DNA of 35,461 bases from a bacterium (GTDB lineage Bacteria; Chlamydiota; Chlamydiia; Chlamydiales; SM23-39), in contig JAJXYX010000057.1 in the NCBI GenBank assembly GCA_021780355.1, forward strand, positions 1-35,461, given 5' to 3'. Of the stretch, positions 24,254-32,404 are shown piece by piece. How positions within the stretch are numbered: position 1 is the stretch's first letter; every line of letters begins with the position of its first letter. Under the pieces are notes generated by a model, which worked only from the letters and a program-made list of their open reading frames with translations, was not told where the DNA came from and made no database searches. A program made the position numbers and the translations under genes.

Positions 24254-26919
24254 CGGCCGAACAGAAGAGATTGGAGGAAAAATACGAAGGTCCTGTCTTT
24301 CCTTGGGATCTTTGGGGGCCTTATGTGGCTGAAAGAGCCTGGGGAACCGTCAGGGAAGATTATAGCACAGATGGCGACGCGTGGAGATATTTTACGCATG
24401 ATCAAGCCCGCTCGCGCGCTTTTCGCCGAGGAGAAGATGGAATTGCTGGTTTTTGCGACCGGTTTCAAGTGATGGCCTTGGCTCCTGTTTTTTGGAATGG
24501 AAAAGACCCTATTTTGAAAGAGCGGCTGTTTGGTTTAGATTCTTATGAAGGAAATCATGGAGAGGATGTCAAAGAGATCTATTATTACCTCGATGCCACG
24601 CCGACTCACAGCTATTTGAAATATTTATACAAATATCCTCAAAGTCCCTTTCCTTACGATCATCTGGTAGCGGAAAATGGCAAGCGCAGCGTGAAAGAGC
24701 GCGAATATGAGCTCATGGATACGGGCATCTTTTCTGAAGATCGGTATTTTGATCTTTTTGTTGAGTACGCCAAAGTTGACGCTGAAGATATTTGCATGAA
24801 AATCGAAGCGGTGAACCGCGGGCCCGAGCCGGCAGAACTTTATATTTTGCCCCATCTTTGGTTTCGCAATCAGTGGTCTTGGGGAGAGGTTCCTTTAGAG
24901 CAGCCCGTTTTGTTCGCAAATAGTCAGGGAAAAGAGGCGCTTTGCATTACAGCCGACGATGCTAAGCTCGCCTCGCCAGAGCATTTGCTCTTTGATTACC
25001 ATCTAGGCAAAAGGTATTTTTATGGACCTGCTGGCGGAGAGTATCTTTTTACCGATAATGAGACAAATAGGGAAAAAATTTTCAATGAATCCAACGGAGC
25101 GCCATATGTTAAAGATGCGTTTCATCGTTATTTGATTGGGAAAGAAAGCGCGGCGATCAATCCTTCTCTAAAAGGGACAAAAGCGGCTTTGTCTTATCAT
25201 TTCCCGTCGATTGCCCCTGGGAAAAAAGTTTCTCTTGTTTTTCGCTTTTCAAAACGGCCTTTGGATTGCCCCCTAGCCGATGTGGAACGTATCATCGCCC
25301 AGAGAAAATTAGAGGCGGACGCGTTTTATGAAACGGTCTATCCTAAGGGAGCGTCATCTGAAGAAAAAGCGATTCAGCGCCAAGCTCTCGCTGGCATGAT
25401 TTGGAATAAGCAGATCTATCTTTTTGATGTGGGGGCCTGGCTGCAGGGCGACAACCCTAAAAATCCTCCCCCTGAGCTTCACAAACAGATTCGCAACATC
25501 CATTGGCGCCACATTGTCTCGATGCGGATTTTTTCCATGCCGGATAAATGGGAATATCCTTGGTTCGCCGCTTGGGATCTCACATTTCATGCTCTCGTCT
25601 TTTCTCAAATTGATCTGCAGTTCGCTAAAAATCAGCTGTGGATGCTTCTCTTTGATCAGTTCCAACATCCCAATGGCGCAATTCCTGCCTATGAATGGGA
25701 ATTTAGCGACGTAAATCCTCCAGTTCAAGCTTGGGCTGTGATCAAGCTTTTTGAATATGAGCATGAAAAGTTTGGCGTCTATGATTATCCCTTTTTGGAA
25801 AAGTGCTTTCATAAGCTCCTTTTGAATTTTGCCTGGTGGGTCAACAAGGTGGATAGTTTGGGCCACAATATTTTCGAGGGCGGTTTTTTGGGCATGGACA
25901 ATATTGGGTTTACAGATCGCTCTGCAAAGCTTCCGCCAGGTTTTCTTCTCGACCAAGCCGACGGTTCTGGCTGGATGTCTCTTCTTTGTCTCAACCTCAT
26001 GCGCATCTCTCTTTTGCTTGCTAAAAACAATCCGATCTACGAAGGGCTTGGCATAAAATTTTTCCAGCATTTTGTCTACGTGACAGCCGCTATGCGGAAA
26101 GGATATTGGCGCCCTTACGATCTTTGGGATGAAGAGGATGGGTTTTTTCATAGTTTTCTTCGCCATCCCGACGGCAGCTATGAGCAAATGAAGATCCACT
26201 CTCTCACGGGCATCATCCCTTTTTTCGCCTGCGACGTCTGGGATGAAGAGGAGCTTAAGCAGTTTCCGGAATTTTATTCTTCTTATGAGTGGTTTATAGC
26301 TAAAAAAAGCGAGCTGACGAATAAGTGCATTCAAAAAGTGCCCCACTCGCAAGGAACAAAGTACATTTTTGGCCTTCTCTCCGCAACGGAAACAAAGCGG
26401 TTTTTAGAGCACATCTGGAGTCCAGATGAGTTTCGCTCCGAATTTGGTCTTAGAAGCCTTTCTAAGTACCATGAAAACAATCCTGGACGCCTTGAAGACA
26501 CCATCTTGAACTACGAACCCGGCGAATCGCTGGCCAAGATCAAAGGGGGCAATTCCAATTGGCGCGGACCTATTTGGTTTCCTCTCAATTACATCTTCAT
26601 TGATACGCTCAAACGTTTGGGCCGGATTTATCAAAACAGCTTGGAAGTTCAAGTCGGCGATGAACCGAAAGTCAATCTTTTGGAAATGGCCCGCTCTTTT
26701 GAAGAACGGCTGCTAAAATTGTTTAAAAAAGACGCCGACGGCCGCCGTCCTGCCTTCGGCGATGATGAAAAGTTTCAGACTGATCCTCATTTTTGTGATT
26801 ACATTCTCTTTTATGAGCATTTCCATGGCGATACTGGTCGAGGTCTTGGCGCTTGCCAGCAGACTGGCTGGACGGGACTCATAGCCAAACTGATCGAAGA
26901 TTTGCGTAAGCCTATTTAG
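24250..26919 (+). CDS. GH63-family glucosidase
   Basis: An 889-aa glycoside hydrolase of the mannosyl-oligosaccharide glucosidase (GH63) type with an alpha/alpha-barrel. Characteristic segments are the N-terminal GPYVAERAWGTVREDYS, WDLTFHALVFSQID (about residues 447-460), EGGFLGMDNIGFTDRS (about 541-556), WRPYDLWDEEDGFFHS, IKGGNSNWRGPIWFPLNY and the C-terminal FYEHFHGDTGRGLGA. No signal peptide is present, so it acts in the cytosol. Bacterial members hydrolyse alpha-glucosides such as mannosylglycerate or glucosylglycerate; the substrate here is not known. Directly coupled to glk. Confidence 0.9.
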   Translation: MTAEQKRLEEKYEGPVFPWDLWGPYVAERAWGTVREDYSTDGDAWRYFTHDQARSRAFRRGEDGIAGFCDRFQVMALAPVFWNGKDPILKERLFGLDSYEGNHGEDVKEIYYYLDATPTHSYLKYLYKYPQSPFPYDHLVAENGKRSVKEREYELMDTGIFSEDRYFDLFVEYAKVDAEDICMKIEAVNRGPEPAELYILPHLWFRNQWSWGEVPLEQPVLFANSQGKEALCITADDAKLASPEHLLFDYHLGKRYFYGPAGGEYLFTDNETNREKIFNESNGAPYVKDAFHRYLIGKESAAINPSLKGTKAALSYHFPSIAPGKKVSLVFRFSKRPLDCPLADVERIIAQRKLEADAFYETVYPKGASSEEKAIQRQALAGMIWNKQIYLFDVGAWLQGDNPKNPPPELHKQIRNIHWRHIVSMRIFSMPDKWEYPWFAAWDLTFHALVFSQIDLQFAKNQLWMLLFDQFQHPNGAIPAYEWEFSDVNPPVQAWAVIKLFEYEHEKFGVYDYPFLEKCFHKLLLNFAWWVNKVDSLGHNIFEGGFLGMDNIGFTDRSAKLPPGFLLDQADGSGWMSLLCLNLMRISLLLAKNNPIYEGLGIKFFQHFVYVTAAMRKGYWRPYDLWDEEDGFFHSFLRHPDGSYEQMKIHSLTGIIPFFACDVWDEEELKQFPEFYSSYEWFIAKKSELTNKCIQKVPHSQGTKYIFGLLSATETKRFLEHIWSPDEFRSEFGLRSLSKYHENNPGRLEDTILNYEPGESLAKIKGGNSNWRGPIWFPLNYIFIDTLKRLGRIYQNSLEVQVGDEPKVNLLEMARSFEERLLKLFKKDADGRRPAFGDDEKFQTDPHFCDYILFYEHFHGDTGRGLGACQQTGWTGLIAKLIEDLRKPI

Positions 26920-27308
26920 TTTAACTGTTTGAGTCGTTTTTAGAACCGTTAAGCATGTTTTTTTTGTTATATTATTTTTTGAAATTGTTTTTTTTAATTA
27001 ATATATCTTCGTTTTTATTTGTTTTTAATTTTTCTTTTGTGTATATTAATTGTTGAAATTAAATAAGCATTTAATTATTTTGCATTATTTCTCAATGGCT
27101 GTTTTATACCGTTGGTGACTCAAGAATCGGCTATTGGAGGGGTTCAAAGCGCCAAAAATCGATTGGGGCAAAGTGGGTTGTATTACCTCATACTAGCCCA
27201 CTTTGCCCCAATCGATTTTTGGCAGCGATCTCCCGTCCAACAGCCGATTCTTGAGTCACGAACGGTATAGGAGCGATTGAGGTGGAACCTCTATATTAAG
27301 GAGAATCT
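26920..27308. other. Intergenic stretch: AT-rich block then palindrome
   Basis: Bases 26920-27090 are very AT-rich with long T runs and no ORF or RNA gene I can recognise; the downstream Nudix promoter may lie here. From 27091 the family B palindrome fills most of the rest. A clear AAGGAG at 27298-27303 precedes the Nudix gene. Confidence 0.7.
27091..27281. repeat. 191-bp palindrome, family B copy 2
   Basis: Arms 27091-27177 and 27197-27281 are inverted copies with a handful of mismatches and small indels, enclosing a 19-nt loop. Each arm holds the core GACTCAAGAATCGGCT followed by TTGGA and then a 25-nt stem that includes CCAAAAATCGATTGGGG. The same core and the adjoining GCTGCCAAAA segment occur at 9338-9514, but with the core in the loop there. 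Between GH63 and the Nudix gene. Confidence 0.9.
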
Positions 27309-27851
27309 GTGAAAAGAAAACCTCTGCTTAATTTATTGCGTCGCTATTCCTCTTCATTTTCAGAGGAAATGGACTTCAAAGCCCGTATGCTGGCTTTTGT
27401 AGAGGTTCATGAAGATTGTTTTGAAAGATCATTGGAAATAGGGCACGTAACGGCTTCTTGTTGGTTGCTTAATCGAGATGGTTCTAAAGCGCTACTTTTA
27501 CATCATGCAAAGCTTGATCGTTGGTTTCAGTTAGGTGGCCATGCAGATGGGCATCCAAATGTATTGGAGGTCGCTCTCAAAGAGGCTCAGGAAGAGTCCG
27601 GCATCCAACAGATTCAGCCGGTTTCTAGCGAGATATTCGATCTTGATATCCATTTAATTCCAGCAAATCCTAAAGAAAAGGCTCATTTCCACTACGATGT
27701 TCGTTTTTTGCTTCAGGTGGTCAGTGATGAGGAAGTCAAATCAAATCGGGAGTCTAAACAGCTTCTTTGGATAGGCAAGGAGTTGAAAGAATCTCCTACC
27801 GACAACCCCTCGATTCTTCGTATGATGACAAAGTGGGGCCGTCTTATTTAG
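27309..27851 (+). CDS. Nudix hydrolase
   Basis: A 180-aa hydrolase of nucleoside-diphosphate-linked compounds. The Nudix region reads GGHADGHPNVLEVALKEAQE then ESG at residues 76-98, with KE in place of RE and the conserved EE-x-G end. The Glu normally at box position 7 is shifted to position 11, as in the GGHADGD-type subfamily. The start is GTG at 27309 with AAGGAG 5 bases upstream. Substrate is unknown; sanitation of damaged nucleotides or cofactor turnover is possible. It is convergent with the porin gene and shares the terminator region between them. Confidence 0.85.
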   Translation: MKRKPLLNLLRRYSSSFSEEMDFKARMLAFVEVHEDCFERSLEIGHVTASCWLLNRDGSKALLLHHAKLDRWFQLGGHADGHPNVLEVALKEAQEESGIQQIQPVSSEIFDLDIHLIPANPKEKAHFHYDVRFLLQVVSDEEVKSNRESKQLLWIGKELKESPTDNPSILRMMTKWGRLI

Positions 27852-27865
27852 AAATGATTTAAGGC

Positions 27866-27905
27866 AAAAAAAAACCAGGCTGGCGCATTTCTGCCCAGCC
27901 TGGCT
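27866..27905 (-). terminator. Rho-independent terminator of the porin gene
   Basis: On the - strand, CCAGGCTGGGC and GCCAGCCTGG form a strong GC-rich stem with a loop of about 8 bases, followed by nine T residues. It follows the porin gene on the - strand; the + strand Nudix gene may also end here, but its downstream T run is on the wrong side. Confidence 0.9.
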
Positions 27906-27931
27906 GAGTCTAAGTCAACTGCAGATCTCGA

Positions 27932-29137
27932 TTAGAAATCGAGTTTCGCAGAGACTGTCAAACCGTGCATATAGAGGTTGCCGTTTGTCACTCTGCCTGC
28001 GCTAGGTTGAACGTCGTCGAAATTCTGGCGGAACAGGTTAGCGCCCCAGAACACTTGGAAGTTATAAGTTGCAGCGAGGTCGATGTGCCAGTTGTTGCAA
28101 TCGAAATAAGAACCCCAGCCAAAGCCGTATTCGAGAGCCGCATGAGGCATCAAGAAATCGGGTCTTGAGAATTGGTAGTTAATGGTTGCTGGAGCAGCTC
28201 CAGTTCCTTTCAGTTGTTCTTTAGAATTTACAGTCTGCACTCTTGTGTAGAGGATGTCTACAGAGCCGTTTCCGATCATTCTAAAGCCTTCGCCGATCAT
28301 CCAATTGGTGTTCAAGCCGCCAAGGATACCAGCACCCCAAGAAGCAAAATTCTGTCTTTGGCCGTAAGTGCCGTTGAAAGATCCAGGTGTTCCAGTTCCG
28401 TCTCCAGCAAAGTCTTGGTCTTTATACTGGGTAAACCATGCAAATCTTGCACCGAAGATCGAACGGAAAGTCAGCTTTGTACCTACATAATAAGTACGAG
28501 CAAGAGCTGCATCCAAAGCTTGGTATCTTAATTTCCACTCTTGAGCACCTGTATTAAATGCACTTCCGTCTAGCAAAACTGGAGTGCCGCTTGTTGGCTG
28601 AACTGAAGCGTTCGTAATCTCTGGTGCAGCGAGCGCATCTTTGGATGTAGAAGTAGAAGTCGTGCTGTATAGCCATGTATATTCTACATAACCATCCCAG
28701 TTATCATGATCAAAGTTCATGCCGAGCATAACTTTGAAGCCTGGCTTATACTCAAAATCATGGCCTTGAACATAACCAGTTGTTATATCGCCAGCGCCTG
28801 TACCAAAGTTGGAATTTCCATCTACATTCATAGCGAAATCCATGTCATCTTGCATTGCTTGCCAATAGATGAAGCTTGCGCCGGCATAGATATCCCAGCA
28901 GCCGCGTACATCTACTCTAGCAGGAGCATTGTAAGCAGGAATGAGTTGGATTTGTGGTACTGGCTCGCAGCAAGGCTTTGGTGGGCACTTGGGTACTGGG
29001 CAAGCCTTTGGGGGCTCAGCAGGCTTTGGACGGCAATTGTCCGCAGCAGCCACTTGTGATGATTGACCAAAGATTGATGTAGCCGCTACGAGCGATGCTA
29101 CCATCCATGGCATTGTTCTTGTAAATAAGTTCAGCAT
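27932..29137 (-). CDS. MOMP-like porin with Cys/Pro-rich N-terminus
   Basis: Outer-membrane beta-barrel of 401 aa, similar in character to the MOMP-like proteins of Waddlia and Simkania and to the Legionella Lpg1974 outer-membrane family. A signal peptide of about 32 residues (LVAATSIFGQSSQVAAA) is followed by a Cys/Pro-rich linker with Cys at 35, 46, 51, 56 and 57 and another at 80, then alternating beta-strands (WDIYAGASFIYWQAM) ending in LTVSAKLDF with the terminal Phe typical of barrels. The frame is open upstream to 29239, but the ATG at 29137 has GGAGAG in place. The Cys cluster may crosslink in the envelope, as in chlamydial elementary bodies. Porin solute selectivity is unknown. Confidence 0.82.
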   Translation of the reverse strand: MLNLFTRTMPWMVASLVAATSIFGQSSQVAAADNCRPKPAEPPKACPVPKCPPKPCCEPVPQIQLIPAYNAPARVDVRGCWDIYAGASFIYWQAMQDDMDFAMNVDGNSNFGTGAGDITTGYVQGHDFEYKPGFKVMLGMNFDHDNWDGYVEYTWLYSTTSTSTSKDALAAPEITNASVQPTSGTPVLLDGSAFNTGAQEWKLRYQALDAALARTYYVGTKLTFRSIFGARFAWFTQYKDQDFAGDGTGTPGSFNGTYGQRQNFASWGAGILGGLNTNWMIGEGFRMIGNGSVDILYTRVQTVNSKEQLKGTGAAPATINYQFSRPDFLMPHAALEYGFGWGSYFDCNNWHIDLAATYNFQVFWGANLFRQNFDDVQPSAGRVTNGNLYMHGLTVSAKLDF

Positions 29138-29555
29138 TTTTGCTCTCCATTTTGGACGAAAGTGTTTTTGTAGTTCTTTGTTTTTAGCTTTCGCTAAGAT
29201 AAACAATCGACAATTTTCCCGAAATTTTTCCCGCATCACACCACAACGGACGAGACGCAGAAACGATTTCTGTTCACATAGGGAATGTTAAACTCAACTT
29301 GAAAATTAAATCAAGCGAAAGCGAAAAAACTTTTTTATTTTCCCCGGAAAACGGTTTTTGGCACTAGCGTGCGGGCGTTTTTTTTTGCCTCCCATTTTCT
29401 GTGAAGTTGTGAAAAAACTTCTGCGCTTTGCAAGTTTTTTCTGATGTTGTTAGAGTTTTTTGTATATTCGGGTTCATGAAATTTTGCGCAGTTTGTGGAA
29501 ATGTGGTTTTTCGGTGCGCGGAAAAAAATGGATCGCCAAAGATGAGGATTTGCAC
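29138..29555. other. Divergent intergenic region upstream of porin and small secreted gene
   Basis: No convincing ORF or RNA gene. It must hold the promoters of the porin and the 29556 gene. The porin leader appears long (about 150-200 nt if the promoter lies near the TTGATT at 29308-29313 on the - strand), but I cannot fix a start site. Confidence 0.45.
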
Positions 29556-29975
29556 ATGTTTTCGAAAATGATGCGTTGTCTTTTTGCATGTTGGACCTTT
29601 CCCGCTATATTGTTGGCGGGGGTTGATAGCGGTTCTATTTTGCTCTATAACGATTCGACATTTATTTTAACAGCAATTGTGCAAGCCGCTGACGGAACGT
29701 ACCTTGGGCAGTACACAATTCAGCCAGGTCAGCAGAAAAATGTGACGCAGAACCTATTTCCGACGCCTATTTTACGGCCGGGAACCCCTCAAGTGTCTTT
29801 GACGCCTTATACGGTTATTTGGCAGTGTGCATCTGGGGGACATTATTGTTCATGCATAGGAGTGTCGCCGGGTTCTCTTGTCAGAGCGAGCGATTGTCCT
29901 GGAGCGCATTTTTGCAAACCTAAAAAGAAAGAAAGCCAAGAAACGCCTTCTTCGACATTAGAAAAAAAGAAGTGA
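29556..29975 (+). CDS. Small Cys-rich secreted protein
   Basis: A 139-aa product with a signal peptide (MFSKMMRCLFACWTFPAILLA) and a short beta-rich domain: SGSILLYNDSTFILTAIVQA, then GTYLGQYTIQPGQ. A Cys set at 91, 98, 100, 114 and 120 follows, and a Lys/Glu/Ser/Thr tail ends it. The frame is open to 29460, but the ATG at 29556 has GAGG 8 bases upstream and starts the signal peptide. From memory a similar small protein lies near recA in C. trachomatis (CT652.1). Probably envelope or periplasmic, perhaps disulfide-stabilised; function unknown. Confidence 0.72.
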   Translation: MFSKMMRCLFACWTFPAILLAGVDSGSILLYNDSTFILTAIVQAADGTYLGQYTIQPGQQKNVTQNLFPTPILRPGTPQVSLTPYTVIWQCASGGHYCSCIGVSPGSLVRASDCPGAHFCKPKKKESQETPSSTLEKKK

Positions 29976-29977
29976 GA

Positions 29978-30508
29978 TTAAACGAAGACTACGCAATGCA
30001 TCGGTACGTCCCAAGGATCTGGGACTAAACTGGTTGTTTTTTGTTCAGCAAAAGCTAGACCCATGAAAGGGCAGCTGATTTGTTTAAGAAGCCTATCGTA
30101 ATGGCCCTGCCCGTAGCCGAGACGGTGAAAGGATGCATCGAAAGCAAGGCCGGGAACTAATGCTGTTTGAATGGTATCGATATTGATTTTTTCGCATCGA
30201 TCAGGATTGGGCTCTGCTACGCCCCAAGAAGAGAGGCGAAGATCGAGCGAAAGGTCAAGTACGCGGTAAATGCCGAGCGTGTCGCCTTCTACTCGCGGCA
30301 GCAGAAGTGTTTTGGATTTGATCAGCCATGAGTTGAGTAGATGGGTGGAAATTTCCGAGCCAAAGGAAGCAAAGGAAAGGATGTTTTGAGCCTTGAGAGT
30401 GTCTTGCATCTGAGATAAAAGCTTTTGAGCTGCAACGCTCTTTCTCGACTCTGGGATGGAGCTGCGCACCGTTTTCCAAAAGAGCCTGAGTTTAGTTTTC
30501 TGGGTCAA
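29978..30508 (-). CDS. 5-formyltetrahydrofolate cyclo-ligase
   Basis: ATP-dependent conversion of 5-formyl-THF to 5,10-methenyl-THF in one-carbon metabolism (YgfA/MTHFS family). It is 176 aa. The motif LVPGLAFDASFHRLGYGQGHYDRLL carries GYGQGHYD at residues 131-138, the nucleotide/folate-binding signature. The start overlaps the upstream lipoprotein gene by 17 bases and it closes the four-gene - strand operon. From memory C. trachomatis has ygfA (CT649) in the same position beside recA. Confidence 0.9.
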   Translation of the reverse strand: MTQKTKLRLFWKTVRSSIPESRKSVAAQKLLSQMQDTLKAQNILSFASFGSEISTHLLNSWLIKSKTLLLPRVEGDTLGIYRVLDLSLDLRLSSWGVAEPNPDRCEKINIDTIQTALVPGLAFDASFHRLGYGQGHYDRLLKQISCPFMGLAFAEQKTTSLVPDPWDVPMHCVVFV

Positions 30509-31763
30509 TGGGCTTTCCTTTGTGATAGATCACTTTTCTTAGAAAAACGCCTTGTTCGTCATAGAGAGTAGCAAGTCCGTTTCCTTGGATCACTGTTGAA
30601 ATAGGCTCTTTTGTATTTTTCTTAAAATACTGTCCTTGAAGCAAAACGTCATGTTCATATTCTTCAATCAGCATTAAGCTGCCATCTTCATACCAACTGC
30701 AAGACGTTCCGTTTTTTTTGTTGCGGGCCCACTCTTTTTGACTTTCCAGGCTTCCATTTTTATACCAGGTCTTGACAACCCCATGGATCATATCGTCATT
30801 CCATTGAATGGATATTTTGGGCGTTTCAGGTTTTCCTGATTCGGCAACGCTATAGTAGGTGATTTCTTCGCCATGCTTTTTTTTATTCTTGAGCCGATAG
30901 GAGAGTAAAAGCTCTTGCGTGGGAGAAAAGAGTTTGACGAGGCCTTCTTGCTTGCCCTTTTGGATTTCTACTTGTTGAAATGCAAGGGCGTCATCGAAAA
31001 ATGTCTGGAATCCATGTCCATTTTGAACAGATGAGATCTCTTTTCCTTCGAGGGTAAAATAGGCTCCTTTTTGCAAGGCGTCGTCTTTATATTCTTCTGT
31101 CCAAAAGATTTGCCCTTCAGGGCCGTAGCCGAGACTGATGCCTTGTTTAAGACCTTTACTGTAGGTAGTTTTCTCTTTGAGCTGGCCATTGGGGAAGTAT
31201 TCAAGCATATCCCCTTCGATGAGATTTTGGCGGTAGGGAACCTCTCTTTGCAATTGGCCGTTTGGATAGAAAGAGAGGCTGGCTCCTTGCAAGGCGCCTT
31301 TGTCATAAGGAATTTGCGCCAGGAGCTTTCCTTGCTCGTTCCATACTTCGCTCATGCCGTCAAAAAGCCAATCCGATTGGGATCCTAATGTCACATCTGC
31401 AGAACCCCCAATCACGTAGGCGGAGATTTTTAATTGTCCTGTAGAAAACCACTCTTGGTAAAGACCTGATGCTCTCATGTCTTGAGCTTCTAAGTATTGC
31501 CATATGAGACCATTAGGGTGATAGGTTGTGATGATCGAATGATTTTTTCCCTCTTTTTTATAAACCCGGATCACTTTTTTAAACGGCTGGGAGGAGAGAA
31601 AATCGATCTCTTCATAGGCTTGAAGTTTGTCGGGGATGCTAATCGTTTCGGAAATGCCGTTTCGATCTTGGATTTGAATGCCGACCAAATGATCTTGCGG
31701 TTGGGGGCGCTGGCAAGAAGAGAAGATAAGTAATAATATAGATAGACAAGCTACGCTTTTCAT
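30492..31763 (-). CDS. MORN-repeat (YwqK-like) lipoprotein
   Basis: A 423-aa lipoprotein with lipobox FSSC at Cys17. The body is a run of MORN_2-type repeats, each about 22-24 residues with a YxxGxxQG or FYPNGQL pattern (for example LSFYPNGQLQREVPYRQ, MLEYFPNGQLKEKTTYS, VKTWYKNGSLESQKE). Repeats of this kind form beta-sheet scaffolds or membrane contacts. A homologue (CT648) lies at the same spot in C. trachomatis, from memory. It starts with a 4-bp ATGA overlap of the 31760 gene. Likely anchored in an envelope membrane; partner unknown. Confidence 0.82.
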   Translation of the reverse strand: MKSVACLSILLLIFSSCQRPQPQDHLVGIQIQDRNGISETISIPDKLQAYEEIDFLSSQPFKKVIRVYKKEGKNHSIITTYHPNGLIWQYLEAQDMRASGLYQEWFSTGQLKISAYVIGGSADVTLGSQSDWLFDGMSEVWNEQGKLLAQIPYDKGALQGASLSFYPNGQLQREVPYRQNLIEGDMLEYFPNGQLKEKTTYSKGLKQGISLGYGPEGQIFWTEEYKDDALQKGAYFTLEGKEISSVQNGHGFQTFFDDALAFQQVEIQKGKQEGLVKLFSPTQELLLSYRLKNKKKHGEEITYYSVAESGKPETPKISIQWNDDMIHGVVKTWYKNGSLESQKEWARNKKNGTSCSWYEDGSLMLIEEYEHDVLLQGQYFKKNTKEPISTVIQGNGLATLYDEQGVFLRKVIYHKGKPIDPEN

Positions 31764-32404
31764 TGTTTTTTAAATTCTCTTTTTAATAGATCTAATTTTA
31801 CTTCAAATGTTTCTTGTTTAAAAGGGGAAGTTTTCTTTTTAAGATAAAAGTTTGTAATGATCATTTGAGGGCTTTTAGGGTGGGGTTCGAAGGAATCTAT
31901 CCGGACATTTTCAATGAGGGAGAGGAGATGTTTTAGGTCCTGTTCGCTCATTTCAACTGTTTTTTTCATTTTTTCTTCGGTTTCCTGGCAGAGAGCTGAT
32001 TTTTTGATCTCCTCTTCAGTAAAAGAAATTTTATTTTTCCCCTTGGTTAAATAGGCGAGCCTTTGTTTGGCCAGCTCGGTTTCTGCCAGGGCTGGGTGGC
32101 GTTCATAGGTCTGAAGCCAGTTGATTTCTTCTTCAAGGAGCTGGAGCGATTCGATGTGTTGATCGATAAAGTAAGGCTCTGTTTCAGAATATCTAGACAA
32201 AAAGCGGTGTTTGTCCGCCCGTTTGTTGAGCGATTTATAAGCTTTCAGCAAAGTGGTTTCGTATTGATCTTGAAGAGCGTTTCTATATAGTCGTTTTTGC
32301 ACGACGTAAAGGTCTGTGCATAAGAGCGGAAAAGAGATAAGGAGGAAGGTAAATAGGGGTCTGATCTTTGAAAAAAAGAAAAAACCGATCCGTTCAAAAA
32401 TCAT
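31760..32404 (-). CDS. Membrane-anchored protein, GspM/PilO-like context
   Basis: A 214-aa protein with one N-terminal membrane helix (about residues 13-33, IRPLFTFLLISFPLLC), a helical coiled-coil body and a C-terminal segment ending in VKLDLLKREFKKQ. It has no recognisable motif alone, but the topology (cytoplasmic N-tip, one TM, coiled coil, small C-terminal beta-rich domain) and its place directly after a GspL/PilM-N-like gene match GspM/PilO of type II secretion and type IV pilus systems. It overlaps that gene by 11 bases. The assignment rests on context and topology. Confidence 0.5.
   Translation of the reverse strand: MIFERIGFFFFSKIRPLFTFLLISFPLLCTDLYVVQKRLYRNALQDQYETTLLKAYKSLNKRADKHRFLSRYSETEPYFIDQHIESLQLLEEEINWLQTYERHPALAETELAKQRLAYLTKGKNKISFTEEEIKKSALCQETEEKMKKTVEMSEQDLKHLLSLIENVRIDSFEPHPKSPQMIITNFYLKKKTSPFKQETFEVKLDLLKREFKKQ

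Noticed and set aside
25354-26352. A - strand 332-aa frame opposite the GH63 gene
   Set aside because: Mirror of strongly conserved GH63 coding; no motif or ribosome-binding site.
29335-29589. A - strand 84-aa frame upstream of the small secreted gene
   Set aside because: Lies antisense to the leader and signal peptide of the 29556 gene with no binding site or family likeness.
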